Positions 17,825 through 25,839 of a stretch of DNA of 50,514 bases are shown here, piece by piece. Position 1 is the stretch's first letter; every line of letters begins with the position of its first letter. The notes beneath the pieces are model-generated. The model saw only the letters and a list, made by a program, of their open reading frames with translations, did not search any database and was not told the DNA's origin. The DNA is from an uncultured Clostridia bacterium (GTDB taxonomy: Bacteria; Bacillota; Clostridia; Oscillospirales; Butyricicoccaceae), in NCBI GenBank assembly GCA_945947915.1, contig CAMEZQ010000011.1, positions 1 through 50,514 on the forward strand, written 5' to 3'. The position numbers and the translations under genes are program-made.

Positions 17825-18748
17825 TCACCGGATGGGCGACGCGCCGTCCGGCACGACAAAGCGCATCTGCCGCGGCTCGATCCGCAGATTGATATGGCTG
17901 CTGGCAACGATCTCGCCATCCAGGTTGATGCACATATCGTCGTTTTTTTTGGAGAAAATGCGGATCTCGCGCGCCTGTCTGTATGTAATATACTCTTCCA
18001 GCTCGGCGTATCCGCCGTTTTTGTACTTGCCGACGACGAAAGCCGCCCGCAGTCTGGAAACCTTCTTCACCAGCAATACGTCCAGCAGGCCGTCGTCCAG
18101 GCGAGAATGCGGGATCGGGCAGAAGCCGCCGCCGTAATAGCGGCCGTTGCCCACGAAGATCATCGTGTATTCCCCATCCATCTGCTCACCGTCGATATTG
18201 ACGGCGTATTCCTGGCCGATCCCGCGGATGACATTTTCCACCGCCGACAGCGCGTAGGGCAGCACGCCCGTGCCGAAAAACCGGTATTTGTCCTTGCGCA
18301 TGGCCACCTGCGCATCCAGTCCCACCGAAAGCTCATTGATGGCAACACCGCAGTCGGAACGGATATAATCGATCGGCATCGGCCGGCCGCACAGCAGCCG
18401 GTCCAGATCGAGAAAGGCGGCCCGGCCGCCGGTGAACATTTTGATATAATCGTTGCCGGTGCCGATGGGATAGCTGGTAAAGGCACACAGCGCCGGGTCG
18501 AGGCCGGCAGCGCCGCAGGCCACTTCGTTCAGCGTGCCGTCGCCGCCGCAGGCGTAAAAGGTCAATTCCCTGCCCTCGTGCATCCGTGCCGCCGTCCGCA
18601 CGATCTCCGAAGCGTGATCGGGATGAGAAGTCAGATAAATATCATATTCCAGTCCGTGCCGGTGACAGGCATTTTCGATCTTCCGGATCACGGCCGCGCT
18701 GTCCTTTCTGCGGCCAGCTACCGGATTGACGATAAAAATATGCCGCAT
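17825..18748 (-). CDS. diacylglycerol kinase-family lipid kinase (YegS/DgkB/BmrU type)
   Basis: 307 residues. DAGK catalytic domain at the N-terminus: nucleotide-binding NPVAGR at 8-13, GGDGTLNEV near 86-94 and the GTGND motif near 114-118. A beta-sandwich C-terminal domain follows. These cytosolic enzymes phosphorylate diacylglycerol or related lipids in phospholipid turnover or recycling from lipoteichoic acid synthesis. The exact lipid is not decidable. GGAAGGTGA precedes the ATG. The upstream methyltransferase gene ends 49 bases away and may be co-transcribed. Confidence 0.9.
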   Translation of the reverse strand: MRHIFIVNPVAGRRKDSAAVIRKIENACHRHGLEYDIYLTSHPDHASEIVRTAARMHEGRELTFYACGGDGTLNEVACGAAGLDPALCAFTSYPIGTGNDYIKMFTGGRAAFLDLDRLLCGRPMPIDYIRSDCGVAINELSVGLDAQVAMRKDKYRFFGTGVLPYALSAVENVIRGIGQEYAVNIDGEQMDGEYTMIFVGNGRYYGGGFCPIPHSRLDDGLLDVLLVKKVSRLRAAFVVGKYKNGGYAELEEYITYRQAREIRIFSKKNDDMCINLDGEIVASSHINLRIEPRQMRFVVPDGASPIR

Positions 18749-18797
18749 GGCGTTTCACCTTCCATTTTCAAGCAGATTCCATTCCGGACGCCGGAGA

Positions 18798-19916
18798 CTA
18801 TCCTCTGAAATACATATAAAGATCGCATCGGATCATGCCGTTATACAGCTTGCGCTTTTTATCGGCCTTCATGCCGAAATGGGTCTCAAATTCCTCGTCC
18901 GACGTAATGATATACTTTTTCAGTCCCTCACAGCCGCGCATCTGACGGCCAAGCAGGCGGTAGATCCTGCGCGCCTGCTCAATATCCAGCATCCGCTGAC
19001 CGTAGGGTGGATTGGTGATCACAACGCCGCGTTCGATGGGATACTGCATCTTCAGCGCATCCGCCCGGCGGACCTCCATGCAGTCGTCCACACCGGCCCG
19101 ACGGGCGTTCTCCCGCGTCATTTCCACGCAGGCCGGATCGATATCCGAAGCCAGGATGGGCAGCTTTTCGTGCCGTTCCTGCTCCCGGTATTCTTCCCGC
19201 AGATCGTCAAAGATCCCTTTGTCCATAAAGGCCCAGTTTTCGGCGTCAAAGCTCCGGCGGACGCCGGGCATGATATTCAAGGCGGCCATGGCCGCCTCAA
19301 TGGCGATGGTGCCGCTGCCGCAGAAGGGATCGATCAGATCCTCCCGGCCCCGGTAGCGGGCGATCTTGACCATGGATGCCGCCAGCGTTTCGCGGATGGT
19401 GGCCACGTTGCTCTCCTGCTTATATCCGCGCTTATAGAGCGGCGCGCCGGTCATATCCAGGCAGATCTCGGCCACATCCCGGTTGATGGAAAACTGGATC
19501 TGATATTTTGGCCCCGTTTCCTCCAGCCAGGCGGTATTATATTTTTCCCGCAGCCGTTCGACTACGGCCTTTTTGATGATGCTCTGGCAGCTGGGCACGC
19601 TGTGCAGTCTGGAATCCAGGCAGTGCCCCCGCACGGGAAATGCGCCGTCCTTGCCGATCCATTCCTCCCAGGGCAGCGCCCGCACGCCCTGAAAGAGCGC
19701 CTCGAATGTATCGGCCGGGAACCGCGCCAGCTGCCAGAGCACCCGCTCGCCGCAGCGCAGGATGACATTGGCACGGGCGCCTTCCGCCAGATCGCCGGCA
19801 AACCGCACGCGGCCGTTCTCGGCGGCAACCCCTTCAAAGCCGTTATATTTCAGCTCGTCGGCCACCAGGCCCTCCGTCCCCATCAGGCAGGGTACGATCA
19901 ACTGCTCTATCTTCAT
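18798..19916 (-). CDS. THUMP-domain rRNA large-subunit methyltransferase (RlmL/YpsC type)
   Basis: 372 residues. N-terminal ferredoxin-like/THUMP region (about 1-155), then a class I SAM methyltransferase domain with motif I DPFCGSGTIAIEAA and the catalytic NPPYGQR, typical of N2-guanine methyltransferases acting on 23S rRNA. E. coli RlmL carries a second methyltransferase domain; this short form equals its N-terminal half, as in Bacillus YpsC. The ATG at MKIEQ is preferred over an upstream GTG that lies in the GAGG ribosome binding site. Confidence 0.9.
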   Translation of the reverse strand: MKIEQLIVPCLMGTEGLVADELKYNGFEGVAAENGRVRFAGDLAEGARANVILRCGERVLWQLARFPADTFEALFQGVRALPWEEWIGKDGAFPVRGHCLDSRLHSVPSCQSIIKKAVVERLREKYNTAWLEETGPKYQIQFSINRDVAEICLDMTGAPLYKRGYKQESNVATIRETLAASMVKIARYRGREDLIDPFCGSGTIAIEAAMAALNIMPGVRRSFDAENWAFMDKGIFDDLREEYREQERHEKLPILASDIDPACVEMTRENARRAGVDDCMEVRRADALKMQYPIERGVVITNPPYGQRMLDIEQARRIYRLLGRQMRGCEGLKKYIITSDEEFETHFGMKADKKRKLYNGMIRCDLYMYFRG

Positions 19917-20050
19917 AAATAGCCTCACTTGTTTTGATTGATCTGCACGAAAAGGTCAGAAAAGTGTCAGACAAAAATATTATCTTACAAAAAGCTACTT
20001 TTTGCAACAGTTTTATATCAAAGTCCTTTCATCTGTCAAAATGCATGAAT

Positions 20051-20072
20051 TTTATCGCTTTAATCCGATAAA
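20051..20072. other. inverted repeat upstream of asnA
   Basis: TTTATCG / CGATAAA with an 8-base loop, immediately upstream of a longer dyad. Possible operator or DNA-structure element; see the asnA promoter. Confidence 0.35.
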
Positions 20073-20075
20073 TTT

Positions 20076-20103
20076 CAGCAAAGATAACTCTTTATCTTTG
20101 CTG
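20076..20103. promoter_or_regulatory. 12-bp perfect dyad overlapping the asnA -35
   Basis: CAGCAAAGATAA-CTCT-TTATCTTTGCTG, whose right arm covers the likely -35 position. No U-run follows, so it looks like an operator rather than an attenuator. Confidence 0.5.
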
Positions 20104-20120
20104 CGGTAAAGTGGTAAAAT
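20092..20120 (+). promoter_or_regulatory. promoter of asnA
   Basis: Extended -10 TGGTAAAAT with a poor -35 (TTATCT, 17 bases), 53 bases before the start codon. Confidence 0.4.
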
Positions 20121-20172
20121 GCGAAATGTATTTTTTCCAAGCCCGACCGATTATTCAAAGGAGTGATATAAG

Positions 20173-21186
20173 ATGGCGGCAGGCAAACTGATCTTCCCCG
20201 AAGGATACACACCCAAGCTGAACGTACAGGACACCCAGCGCGGGATCAAGGTGATCAAGGATAATTTCGAGCGGTATCTGGCCGTCGCCCTCAATCTCCG
20301 CAGGGTATCGGCTCCCCTTTTCGTCACCAAGGAAAGCGGCCTCAACGATGACCTCAACGGCGTCGAACGGCCCGTGGGCTTTGATATCCCCGCTGCCCAC
20401 TGCGACGTGCAGATCGTTCATTCTCTGGCCAAATGGAAGCGCTGGGCGCTGAAAGAATACGGTTTTCAGCCCGGCGAAGGGCTCTATACCGATATGAACG
20501 CCATCCGGCGCGATGAAGACCTGGACAACCTGCATTCGGTTTACGTCGACCAGTGGGACTGGGAAAAGGTCATCACCCGGGAGCAGCGCACCGTGGAGTA
20601 TCTGCAGCAGACCGTCCGCGATATTTACGGTGCCATCAAACAGACGGCCCGCACGGCCTGCTATGAATTCCCCGGCATCGATTTCCCGCTGGCCGATGAG
20701 ATCACGTTTATCACCACCCAGGAACTGGAAGACCTCTATCCTTCCCTCTCCCCCAAAGAACGGGAAAACGCCATCTGCAAAGAGAAAAAAGCCGTTTTTA
20801 TCATGCAGATCGGTGACCGGCTCAAAAGCGGCATCCGGCACGACGGCCGCGCGCCCGATTACGACGACTGGGCGCTGAACGGCGATATTCTGGTCTGGAA
20901 CGAAGTCCTGCAGATCGGCTTCGAGATCTCCAGCATGGGCATCCGCGTCAGCGAGCAGTCGCTGCGGGAACAGCTGGACAAAGCCGGCTGCCCCGAGCGC
21001 GCGGAACTGGCATTTCATAAGGCCCTGCTGGAAGGCCGGCTGCCCTACACCATCGGCGGCGGCATCGGCCAGTCGCGTTTGTGCATGCTCATGCTGCGTC
21101 AGGCACATATCGGCGAGGCACAGGCATCGGTCTGGCCGCCCGAAATGGTCGAATCCTGCCGCCGGCACAATATTTTCCTCCTCTGA
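20173..21186 (+). CDS. asnA: aspartate-ammonia ligase (asparagine synthetase A)
   Basis: 337 residues, the usual AsnA length. The enzyme makes asparagine from aspartate, ammonia and ATP in the cytosol and has a class II aminoacyl-tRNA-synthetase-like fold. Recognisable segments are [12 protein letters not shown] near the start, [16 protein letters not shown], and the C-terminal [16 protein letters not shown] with the motif-3 arginine. AAAGGAGTGA fixes the start. It is monocistronic, with dyads at its promoter and two hairpins downstream. Confidence 0.97.
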   Translation: MAAGKLIFPEGYTPKLNVQDTQRGIKVIKDNFERYLAVALNLRRVSAPLFVTKESGLNDDLNGVERPVGFDIPAAHCDVQIVHSLAKWKRWALKEYGFQPGEGLYTDMNAIRRDEDLDNLHSVYVDQWDWEKVITREQRTVEYLQQTVRDIYGAIKQTARTACYEFPGIDFPLADEITFITTQELEDLYPSLSPKERENAICKEKKAVFIMQIGDRLKSGIRHDGRAPDYDDWALNGDILVWNEVLQIGFEISSMGIRVSEQSLREQLDKAGCPERAELAFHKALLEGRLPYTIGGGIGQSRLCMLMLRQAHIGEAQASVWPPEMVESCRRHNIFLL

Positions 21187-21224
21187 GCACATTCCTTTTT
21201 CTCTCCTATACAATACCAAACACG

Positions 21225-21258
21225 CCAGAAGGGCCCGGCATATGCCGGGCTCTTCTGG
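21225..21258 (+). terminator. hairpin after asnA
   Basis: CCAGAAG-GGCCCGGC paired with GCCGGGC-CTTCTGG around a TAT-like centre, one mismatch. It lacks a U-run, so it may be a 3' end stabiliser rather than a full terminator. Confidence 0.5.
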
Positions 21259-21295
21259 TATGCAGGGCCGCCGGAGGGACTATCCATTAAAATAA

Positions 21296-21324
21296 AAAGC
21301 CCCGGAGCTCAGCTCCGGGGCTTT
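21296..21324. terminator. bidirectional terminator between asnA and hpf
   Basis: Perfect 14-bp stem AAAGCCCCGGAGCT / AGCTCCGGGGCTTT. The minus strand runs on as TTTTATTTT, so it chiefly ends hpf. Confidence 0.85.
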
Positions 21325-21382
21325 CGTTGTGGTGTTCTGGTTTTGAGAAGGGATAAATAACCCATCGGCCTGTGCCGACAGC

Positions 21383-21931
21383 TTATTCCTTGGCAATCAG
21401 CATGCCGTAGCCGCCGTTCTTTCTCTTATAGACGACGCAGTATTTTCCGTTCTCCTCGCTGTTGACGAAGAAGAAAAACTCGTGGTTGAGCAGATTCATC
21501 TGCAGGATAGCGTCTTCTGCCGTCATCGGCTTGACGTCCAGCTCCTTGACGCGCACCACCTCCAGCGCTTCGTCCTCGGCCGCTGTTTCGGCCTCGGGCG
21601 CCGCCGCGGCGGCCGACATGGTCTTGGCAAAGGAATCCTGCCGCATCTTTTTGGCAAGTCTTGTCTTGTTCTTGCGGATCTGACGTTCAATGCTGTCGAT
21701 CGCGCCGTCCACCGATTTCAGGATGTCGTCGGTGGTCTCTTCCGCGCGGAAATAGAAGCTTCTGTAATTGACGGTCAGCTCGATGGTGTGCTCATTGCGC
21801 TGGAAGCTGTACGCCACCTGCACCTCGGCCTCTTCGCCAAAATACTTGTCCAGCTTCTGGCACTTCTTGATGATGTATTCCTTGCGATCGTTATAGATCT
21901 TCGCTTTTCTTTCGTTAAACTTTACGTTCAT
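21383..21931 (-). CDS. hpf: ribosome hibernation promoting factor, long form
   Basis: 182 residues: N-terminal RaiA/HPF domain (about 1-100) that binds the 30S decoding centre, an acidic alanine-rich linker (about 110-125), and the C-terminal dimerisation domain with LDVKPMTAEDAILQMNLL and FFFFVNSE. The long form dimerises ribosomes to 100S particles in stationary phase. The start at MNVKF has AAAGGAG; the longer frame is an upstream artefact. Confidence 0.95.
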   Translation of the reverse strand: MNVKFNERKAKIYNDRKEYIIKKCQKLDKYFGEEAEVQVAYSFQRNEHTIELTVNYRSFYFRAEETTDDILKSVDGAIDSIERQIRKNKTRLAKKMRQDSFAKTMSAAAAAPEAETAAEDEALEVVRVKELDVKPMTAEDAILQMNLLNHEFFFFVNSEENGKYCVVYKRKNGGYGMLIAKE

Positions 21932-22006
21932 AATGTTCTCCTTTCCTGTTACCAGGCGGCATAGCTTAAACGGCAAAAGCGTTGGTAATCTGTGAAAAAG
22001 ACCTGC

Positions 22007-23143
22007 TTATTTGACGCGCCTGCCGCTGATATACACGGCCTTGGCTTTGCTCATAAAGCTGAAGGGATGCTCGGTCCAGACGACGATATCGGCGTCCTTG
22101 CCCACCCGGATGGAACCGACGCGGTCATCGACCTCGGCGGCCTTGGCCGCGTTGATGGTGATGGCGCGGATGGCGGCATCCATATCCAGACCCTCGCGGA
22201 CGCAGAGCGCAGCGCTGACGTTGAGGTGCTGCAGCGGGCCGACGGGATGGTCGGTGGTCAGTGCCACCTCAATACCCTGCTGCTGCAGGATACCGGCCGT
22301 TTTCAGGCTGCGGTTGGCCGTCTCCGGCTTGCTGCTGCCCGACAGAACGGGACCGATGACGGGAATGACGCCGGCCGCTTTGAGCTGGCGGGCAGCGCGG
22401 ACGCCGTCGGTGGCGTGAATGATGGTGAAGCGGATGCCGAACTCGTTGGCCACACGGATCGCCGTCAGAATGTCATCGCATCTGTGGCAATGGATGTGGG
22501 CGATCAGCTCACCCTTCAGAACGGGGATCAGCGCCTCGCACTTGGCGTCGTACGCCGGCTCGCCGCCGCTCTCCTTCTTGTCCATATAGTTTTTTGCACG
22601 GGTCAGCGCCTCGCGCAGGATGGATGCTGTGGCCATTCTGGTCTGCGGCGTCTTTTTATTGAGGCCGTAGCAGCTCTTGGGGTTCTCGCCCAGAGCCATC
22701 TTCATAGCACACGGAGCCTTGACGATCATATCGGAGATATCGTCGCCGGCCATTTTGATAAAGGCCATCTCGCCGCCGATGACGTTGGCGCTGCCGGGGC
22801 CGACAACCGCCGACGTCACGCCGCAATTAACAGCATCCTCGAACGCCGTGTCAAAGGGATAGATGGCGTCCACTGCCTTCAGCTGCGGAGTGACGGGATC
22901 TGTGGCCTCGTTGGTGTCGTTGCCTTCCCAACGGACCGACTGCTCAAAAATACCGATGTGTGTATGGGCATCGATAAAACCGGGCATAATATAACCGCCC
23001 TCCGCGTCAAAGACTTCTCCTTGCGCGGGAGCTGCCTGCGAAGCGTCGCCAAAGGCGGTGATGACACCGTTTTCGAAATCGACATAGCCGTTTTCGAATT
23101 CCTGTCCTTCCGCCGTGATCAGACGGCCGCCCATGATTCTCAT
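22007..23143 (-). CDS. metal-dependent amidohydrolase
   Basis: 378 residues, cytosolic amidohydrolase-superfamily enzyme. N-terminal beta domain; metal ligand motif PGFIDAHTHIG near 54-64; further histidines in LIAHIHCHRCDD and FTIIHATDG; late aspartate in LTTDHPVG; C-terminal VGSIRVGKDADIVVW as in imidazolonepropionase/dihydroorotase-like enzymes. The substrate is not predictable; cyclic amides or dipeptides are possible. AAGGAGG decides the start. Its control region contains two unusual inverted repeats. Confidence 0.88.
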   Translation of the reverse strand: MRIMGGRLITAEGQEFENGYVDFENGVITAFGDASQAAPAQGEVFDAEGGYIMPGFIDAHTHIGIFEQSVRWEGNDTNEATDPVTPQLKAVDAIYPFDTAFEDAVNCGVTSAVVGPGSANVIGGEMAFIKMAGDDISDMIVKAPCAMKMALGENPKSCYGLNKKTPQTRMATASILREALTRAKNYMDKKESGGEPAYDAKCEALIPVLKGELIAHIHCHRCDDILTAIRVANEFGIRFTIIHATDGVRAARQLKAAGVIPVIGPVLSGSSKPETANRSLKTAGILQQQGIEVALTTDHPVGPLQHLNVSAALCVREGLDMDAAIRAITINAAKAAEVDDRVGSIRVGKDADIVVWTEHPFSFMSKAKAVYISGRRVK

Positions 23144-23167
23144 GTTGATTTCCTCCTTCTTTTTTCG

Positions 23168-23203
23168 ACACAATTTCCTATTTACAATTATTGGAAATTG
23201 TGT
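23168..23203. promoter_or_regulatory. 11-bp dyad at the amidohydrolase transcription start
   Basis: ACACAATTTCC / GGAAATTGTGT with a 14-base AT-rich loop, starting within a few bases of the predicted transcription start. Operator or leader hairpin. Confidence 0.5.
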
Positions 23204-23207
23204 TATG

Positions 23208-23236
23208 ATTATTTCAGAACACAGCGCAGACGTCAA
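23208..23236 (-). promoter_or_regulatory. promoter of the amidohydrolase gene
   Basis: TTGACG, 17 bases, AATAAT. The spacer is almost wholly one arm of the long inverted repeat at 23215-23284. Confidence 0.6.
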
Positions 23237-23284
23237 ACCGCGCTCCCCATACCGAAAGCTGCTTGGCGTCTGCGGTGTGTTCTG
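23215..23284. repeat. long inverted repeat across the amidohydrolase promoter
   Basis: 18-bp arms (CAGAACACA-G-CGCAGACG and its complement, one mismatch) separated by 34 bases. One arm is inside the promoter spacer, the other about 35 bases upstream. It lacks a U-run. Confidence 0.65.
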
Positions 23285-23423
23285 ACCATCGTCTTCGGAA
23301 CGCACCGTTCATATCTTTATCCCCACAACCCCATGTTTTGGCCGTCTTTTATGATCTATAAAAGGCGGCCCCTTTTTATTGCCCCAAACACATTTGGGAC
23401 ACGGAACACAGAGCCTGGCCGAA
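23285..23423. other. intergenic stretch without a gene
   Basis: No coding region is supported. Only a small CCCAAA-CACA-TTTGGG hairpin (near 23384-23399) is visible between the amidohydrolase control region and the yabR terminator. Confidence 0.5.
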
Positions 23424-23460
23424 ATAGAAAAGCGCAGCCCGGCAATCCGTAAACTGCGCT
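23424..23460 (-). terminator. terminator of the yabP-yabR cluster
   Basis: AGCGCAG / CTGCGCT stem, then TTTTCTATTTC on the minus strand, seven bases after the yabR-like stop. Confidence 0.7.
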
Positions 23461-23467
23461 CCCGATC

Positions 23468-23914
23468 CTATCTTCTTCTGCGCGCGCCCGACCGCTTGTC
23501 TTTCTGCATCCGCAGATCGGACATCTTGGACTCGCTGCGCTGCATGAACATACGCAGCTTATCCTCAAAGGCACTGTCGGCGCTCTTTTCAGCCGGCGCA
23601 CCGGCAGGTGCCGGGGGCGCTGCCTCCGATGCCGACTTGGTGCGTGCCGGCCTCGGCGCATTCTGCGGCTTTTCCGGAGCCGGAAGGGCCTTTTTGATGG
23701 AAAGATTGATCCGCCCGTTCTGATCGATACCGATCAGCTTGACCCGGACGGTGTCCCCTTCACGAATATGTTTTTTGATATCGTCCACATAGCTGTTGGC
23801 GATCTCTGAGATGTGGACCATGCCCGATTTGCCGGGCGCCAGCTGCACAAAGGCGCCGAAGCTCGTGATCCCGGTGACCTTGCCCTCGTAAATATTCCCT
23901 ACCGTAAACTCCAT
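23468..23914 (-). CDS. yabR: S1 RNA-binding domain protein (YabR-like)
   Basis: 148 residues. An S1 domain (residues 1-75: VGNIYEGKVTGITSFGAFVQL, VHISEIA, VKLIGIDQNGRINLS) is followed by a low-complexity proline/alanine linker and a basic tail ending RRRR. The B. subtilis counterpart sits at the same place after divIC. Probably binds RNA or ribosomes in the cytosol; the precise role is not established. It is 27 bases after divIC and ends the cluster. Confidence 0.85.
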   Translation of the reverse strand: MEFTVGNIYEGKVTGITSFGAFVQLAPGKSGMVHISEIANSYVDDIKKHIREGDTVRVKLIGIDQNGRINLSIKKALPAPEKPQNAPRPARTKSASEAAPPAPAGAPAEKSADSAFEDKLRMFMQRSESKMSDLRMQKDKRSGARRRR

Positions 23915-23941
23915 TCGCGGTGTTGCTCCCCCTGTATCAAA

Positions 23942-24226
23942 TTACTTACTGGATATATCTACAAATACGCGTTCCCCGGGCGCGATATAACCGAGCTTCT
24001 CTCTGGCGATCTCGGCGATATACTGGGTATCATCCGGATCCTCCAGGATGTCTTCGATCTGCCGGTTCTCGATCCGCTGCTGATCGATCCGCGCCTGCAG
24101 TTCCTCCAGCTGCTTCTCCTTTTCCCGGATCTGAAGCTGCAGGGAAACCAGCGTGAAAGCGGCGTAAACCGCAAAGGCAAACACAAAAATTTTCACGGCA
24201 ATGTGCACTTTTCTCGTCCTTCGCAT
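23942..24226 (-). CDS. divIC: septum formation initiator DivIC (FtsB family)
   Basis: 94 residues, bitopic cell-division protein: short basic cytoplasmic end, one membrane helix (about 9-30), a coiled coil (about 32-62, EKEKQLEELQARIDQQ) and the conserved end AREKLGYIAPGERVF. It works with FtsL and FtsQ/DivIB in the divisome. GGAGGTGA precedes the ATG. It has its own vegetative promoter, separating it from the sporulation genes upstream. Confidence 0.93.
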   Translation of the reverse strand: MRRTRKVHIAVKIFVFAFAVYAAFTLVSLQLQIREKEKQLEELQARIDQQRIENRQIEDILEDPDDTQYIAEIAREKLGYIAPGERVFVDISSK

Positions 24227-24271
24227 ACGCGCCTCACCTCCCGGTCACAATACATATCTTTGGATAATATA

Positions 24272-24300
24272 ATTGTATGCTTTTTTCTGGAAAAAGTCAA
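24272..24300 (-). promoter_or_regulatory. sigma-A promoter of divIC-yabR
   Basis: TTGACT, 17 bases, TACAAT: a strong housekeeping promoter in the yabQ-divIC gap, letting divIC be made in growing cells. Confidence 0.75.
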
Positions 24301-24309
24301 TCCCCAAAG

Positions 24310-24693
24310 CTAATTTCCCCTGGGCGCTTCAAAGAGCTTCTCCAGCCAGCCGAACAGCTGCCGCAGACCCTTTCCCAGCCACCGCATACCCCGTCTGGCG
24401 CCGCGGAGCAGCAGCCGGATATATTGGGAAAACCCGACGAAATACAGCACCAGTCCCAGGATCATACCACCCGGAATATACCACCGGATCTCTCCGCCGG
24501 CCCGCAGCAGCACAAGGGCAATAAAGGCCGCCATGAAAACCAGGCAGTACAGGATGTCGAAAACCGGCCGCAGCACCCGCTGGCCAAAGGTATCCGGAAA
24601 AAAGGAAAACACATCATAGACCAGACCCAGGCAAAGTCCCAGAAAAGCAGCGTAGACGAACACCCGGGTCTGGTCCAGCAGCACGATCTCCAT
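24310..24693 (-). CDS. yabQ: spore cortex biosynthesis protein YabQ
   Basis: 127 residues. Membrane protein with three to four hydrophobic helices (about 10-28, 40-60, 68-88) and a basic C-terminal tail (RGARRGMRWLGKGLR). Its place between yabP and divIC is conserved in spore formers. YabQ is made in the mother cell under sigma-E and is needed for cortex synthesis in B. subtilis. The ATG begins four bases after the yabP stop; with no good ribosome binding site, coupling to yabP is likely. Confidence 0.88.
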   Translation of the reverse strand: MEIVLLDQTRVFVYAAFLGLCLGLVYDVFSFFPDTFGQRVLRPVFDILYCLVFMAAFIALVLLRAGGEIRWYIPGGMILGLVLYFVGFSQYIRLLLRGARRGMRWLGKGLRQLFGWLEKLFEAPRGN

Positions 24694-24697
24694 AAGG

Positions 24698-24979
24698 TCA
24701 GAACAGCTTGGACCAGAAGCTGCCCTTCTGCCGCCGGTCATCCACATATTCCATGCTGTCGACCTTGCCGGTGATGACCAGCTCGCCTGCCTCCAGGCTG
24801 AGCCGCTCGACATGCAGGTCCTCCCCCGTCGTCATCAGTGTGCCCAGCGTCGTATCGGCCAGGATCTCGTGCTCGTCAAAACTCAGAACATCGGTAACAC
24901 CCGAAATACTCAGCCGCTCACGACCCTCCAGGATCAGATTGCCGCCGCGTTCGGCGGATTTGTATTCTTCGTAAGCCAT
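24698..24979 (-). CDS. yabP: sporulation protein YabP
   Basis: 93 residues of beta-rich YabP/YqfC-family protein: LILEGRERLSISGVTDVLSFDEHEI and GEDLHVERLSLEAGELVITGKVDSMEY (quoted in parts: LSISGVTDVLSF, LHVERLSLEAGEL). It acts in the mother cell in spore coat/cortex assembly. GGGGGAG lies upstream. It is normally next to yabO; here about 0.9 kb of foreign-looking DNA intervenes. Confidence 0.9.
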   Translation of the reverse strand: MAYEEYKSAERGGNLILEGRERLSISGVTDVLSFDEHEILADTTLGTLMTTGEDLHVERLSLEAGELVITGKVDSMEYVDDRRQKGSFWSKLF

Positions 24980-25011
24980 AAATCAAGGCTCCCCCTTTCA
25001 TTTGCTGTAAA

Positions 25012-25042
25012 ATAGCTATGAAAGAGAGAGCCGTTTTATGAA
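25012..25042 (-). promoter_or_regulatory. possible sigma-E promoter of yabPQ
   Basis: TTCATAAA, 14 bases, CATAGCTAT resembles the sigma-E pattern (ATA-rich -35, CATA-type -10). It would allow yabPQ expression despite the insertion upstream. Confidence 0.35.
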
Positions 25043-25110
25043 GCTCATGGGCACTTTCTCCTGCCGTACCAGCGCGTGGAGCTGCCCCTCTGCCTGTTCC
25101 AGCAGGCCTG

Positions 25111-25479
25111 TTAACGCCCCCCCCCCCCCCCGGACAGGGAGCAGCCCTTCTGGGTGAGCACCGCCTCCATGGCGGACAGGAAAGCGTCCATCTCCCGCTC
25201 TGCCTGCTGTGCCGTGGCGGACAGCTTCCGCAGCAGCAGGAACAGCCGCGCCCGGGTGGGGAACTTCTGGCCGCTCACCGGCTGGGACAGCCAGAGAAGC
25301 TCCAGCGACGCGGACTCCCCGCACAGCCGGGCCAGATCCCCCAGCAGGCCCTCAAAGATCTCCCCCATCCGCCCGGCATCCGGGCCGAACACATCCACAT
25401 GGGGCAGGGCCGTCACCTCCCGGACGGTCAGACCCAGATAGCGGCCGTCCTCCAGTTCGGTTCCTTGAAACAGGGGCAT
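25111..25479 (-). pseudogene. truncated or frameshifted gene fragment with a G15 tract
   Basis: An open frame of 122 residues (MPLFQGTELEDGRYLGLTV..) starts well, with GGAGG seven bases before the ATG. It runs into a 15-G homopolymer (25117-25131) and stops two codons later. A shift of frame within the tract would extend it by about 32 residues (ALTGLLEQAEGQ..) to a stop at 25016, inside what looks like the native yabP promoter. The amphipathic helical segment LFLLLRKLSATAQQAEREM vaguely recalls N-terminal parts of large ATPases of mobile elements, but I do not recognise it securely. Confidence 0.5.
25117..25131. repeat. homopolymer of 15 C (G on the coding strand)
   Basis: Uninterrupted C15 inside the fragment gene. 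Such tracts slip in replication and can switch frames; they are also common assembly faults. Confidence 0.9.
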
Positions 25480-25491
25480 ATCGCCGCCTCC

Positions 25492-25563
25492 TTACTCGTC
25501 AAATGTGGGGCCTTTGTCCTTGTCGGGGTCGTTGGCGTAAGAATATGTCTTCTTACCACCGAA
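25492..25563 (-). pseudogene. 3' end remnant of another gene
   Basis: A coding tail of 22 codons (ending YANDPDKDKGPTFDE) stops at a TAA just before the GGAGG of the next fragment. This arrangement is typical of two consecutive genes of one operon. No start is available: upstream the frame enters an AT-rich terminator of a different gene. Confidence 0.4.
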
Positions 25564-25565
25564 TA

Positions 25566-25599
25566 TGAAAAAAGAATACCTCTTTCGAAGTATTCTTTT
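25566..25599 (-). terminator. terminator of the AT-rich small gene
   Basis: AAAAGAATAC / GTATTCTTTT stem with a 10-base loop, continuing as TTTTTT on the minus strand. Confidence 0.75.
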
Positions 25600-25650
25600 C
25601 TATTGCTTATTATTTATTAGATATCCTATCTTTCTTCCTCTTTTCTTGGC

Positions 25651-25815
25651 TTAGCAGCTCTTTCCTCTTTCCTCTTTTCCCATTCTACCTTTTTTTTGCT
25701 TATCTAGTTTTTCTTTTAATTTTTTTAATTTATTTGCAGAATCAGTAGAAATAATTGTAGTAGCTTTAACAACATCTAATAATTCTTCTTCTGTCATATC
25801 TCTTTCAATTGCCAT
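25651..25815 (-). CDS. small AT-rich gene, 54-residue charged helical protein
   Basis: 54 codons: MAIERDMTEEELLDVVKATT at the N-terminus, then a lysine-rich amphipathic helix (NKLKKLKEKLDKQKKGR). The codons are almost all A/T-ending (AAA, GAA, TTA, ATT), unlike every neighbour, which marks recent arrival from a low-GC source. It has a clear promoter (25840-25868), a weak GGGA ribosome site and its own terminator, so it is probably expressed. Unrecognised; antitoxin-like or DNA-binding size but without evidence for either. Confidence 0.6.
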   Translation of the reverse strand: MAIERDMTEEELLDVVKATTIISTDSANKLKKLKEKLDKQKKGRMGKEERGKSC

Positions 25816-25839
25816 TTTAATCCCACTTTTTACGTATTT

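Noticed and set aside
20047..20172. T-box leader for asnA
   Set aside because: No conserved T-box sequence or antiterminator/terminator pair was found; the dyads lie at or upstream of the promoter.
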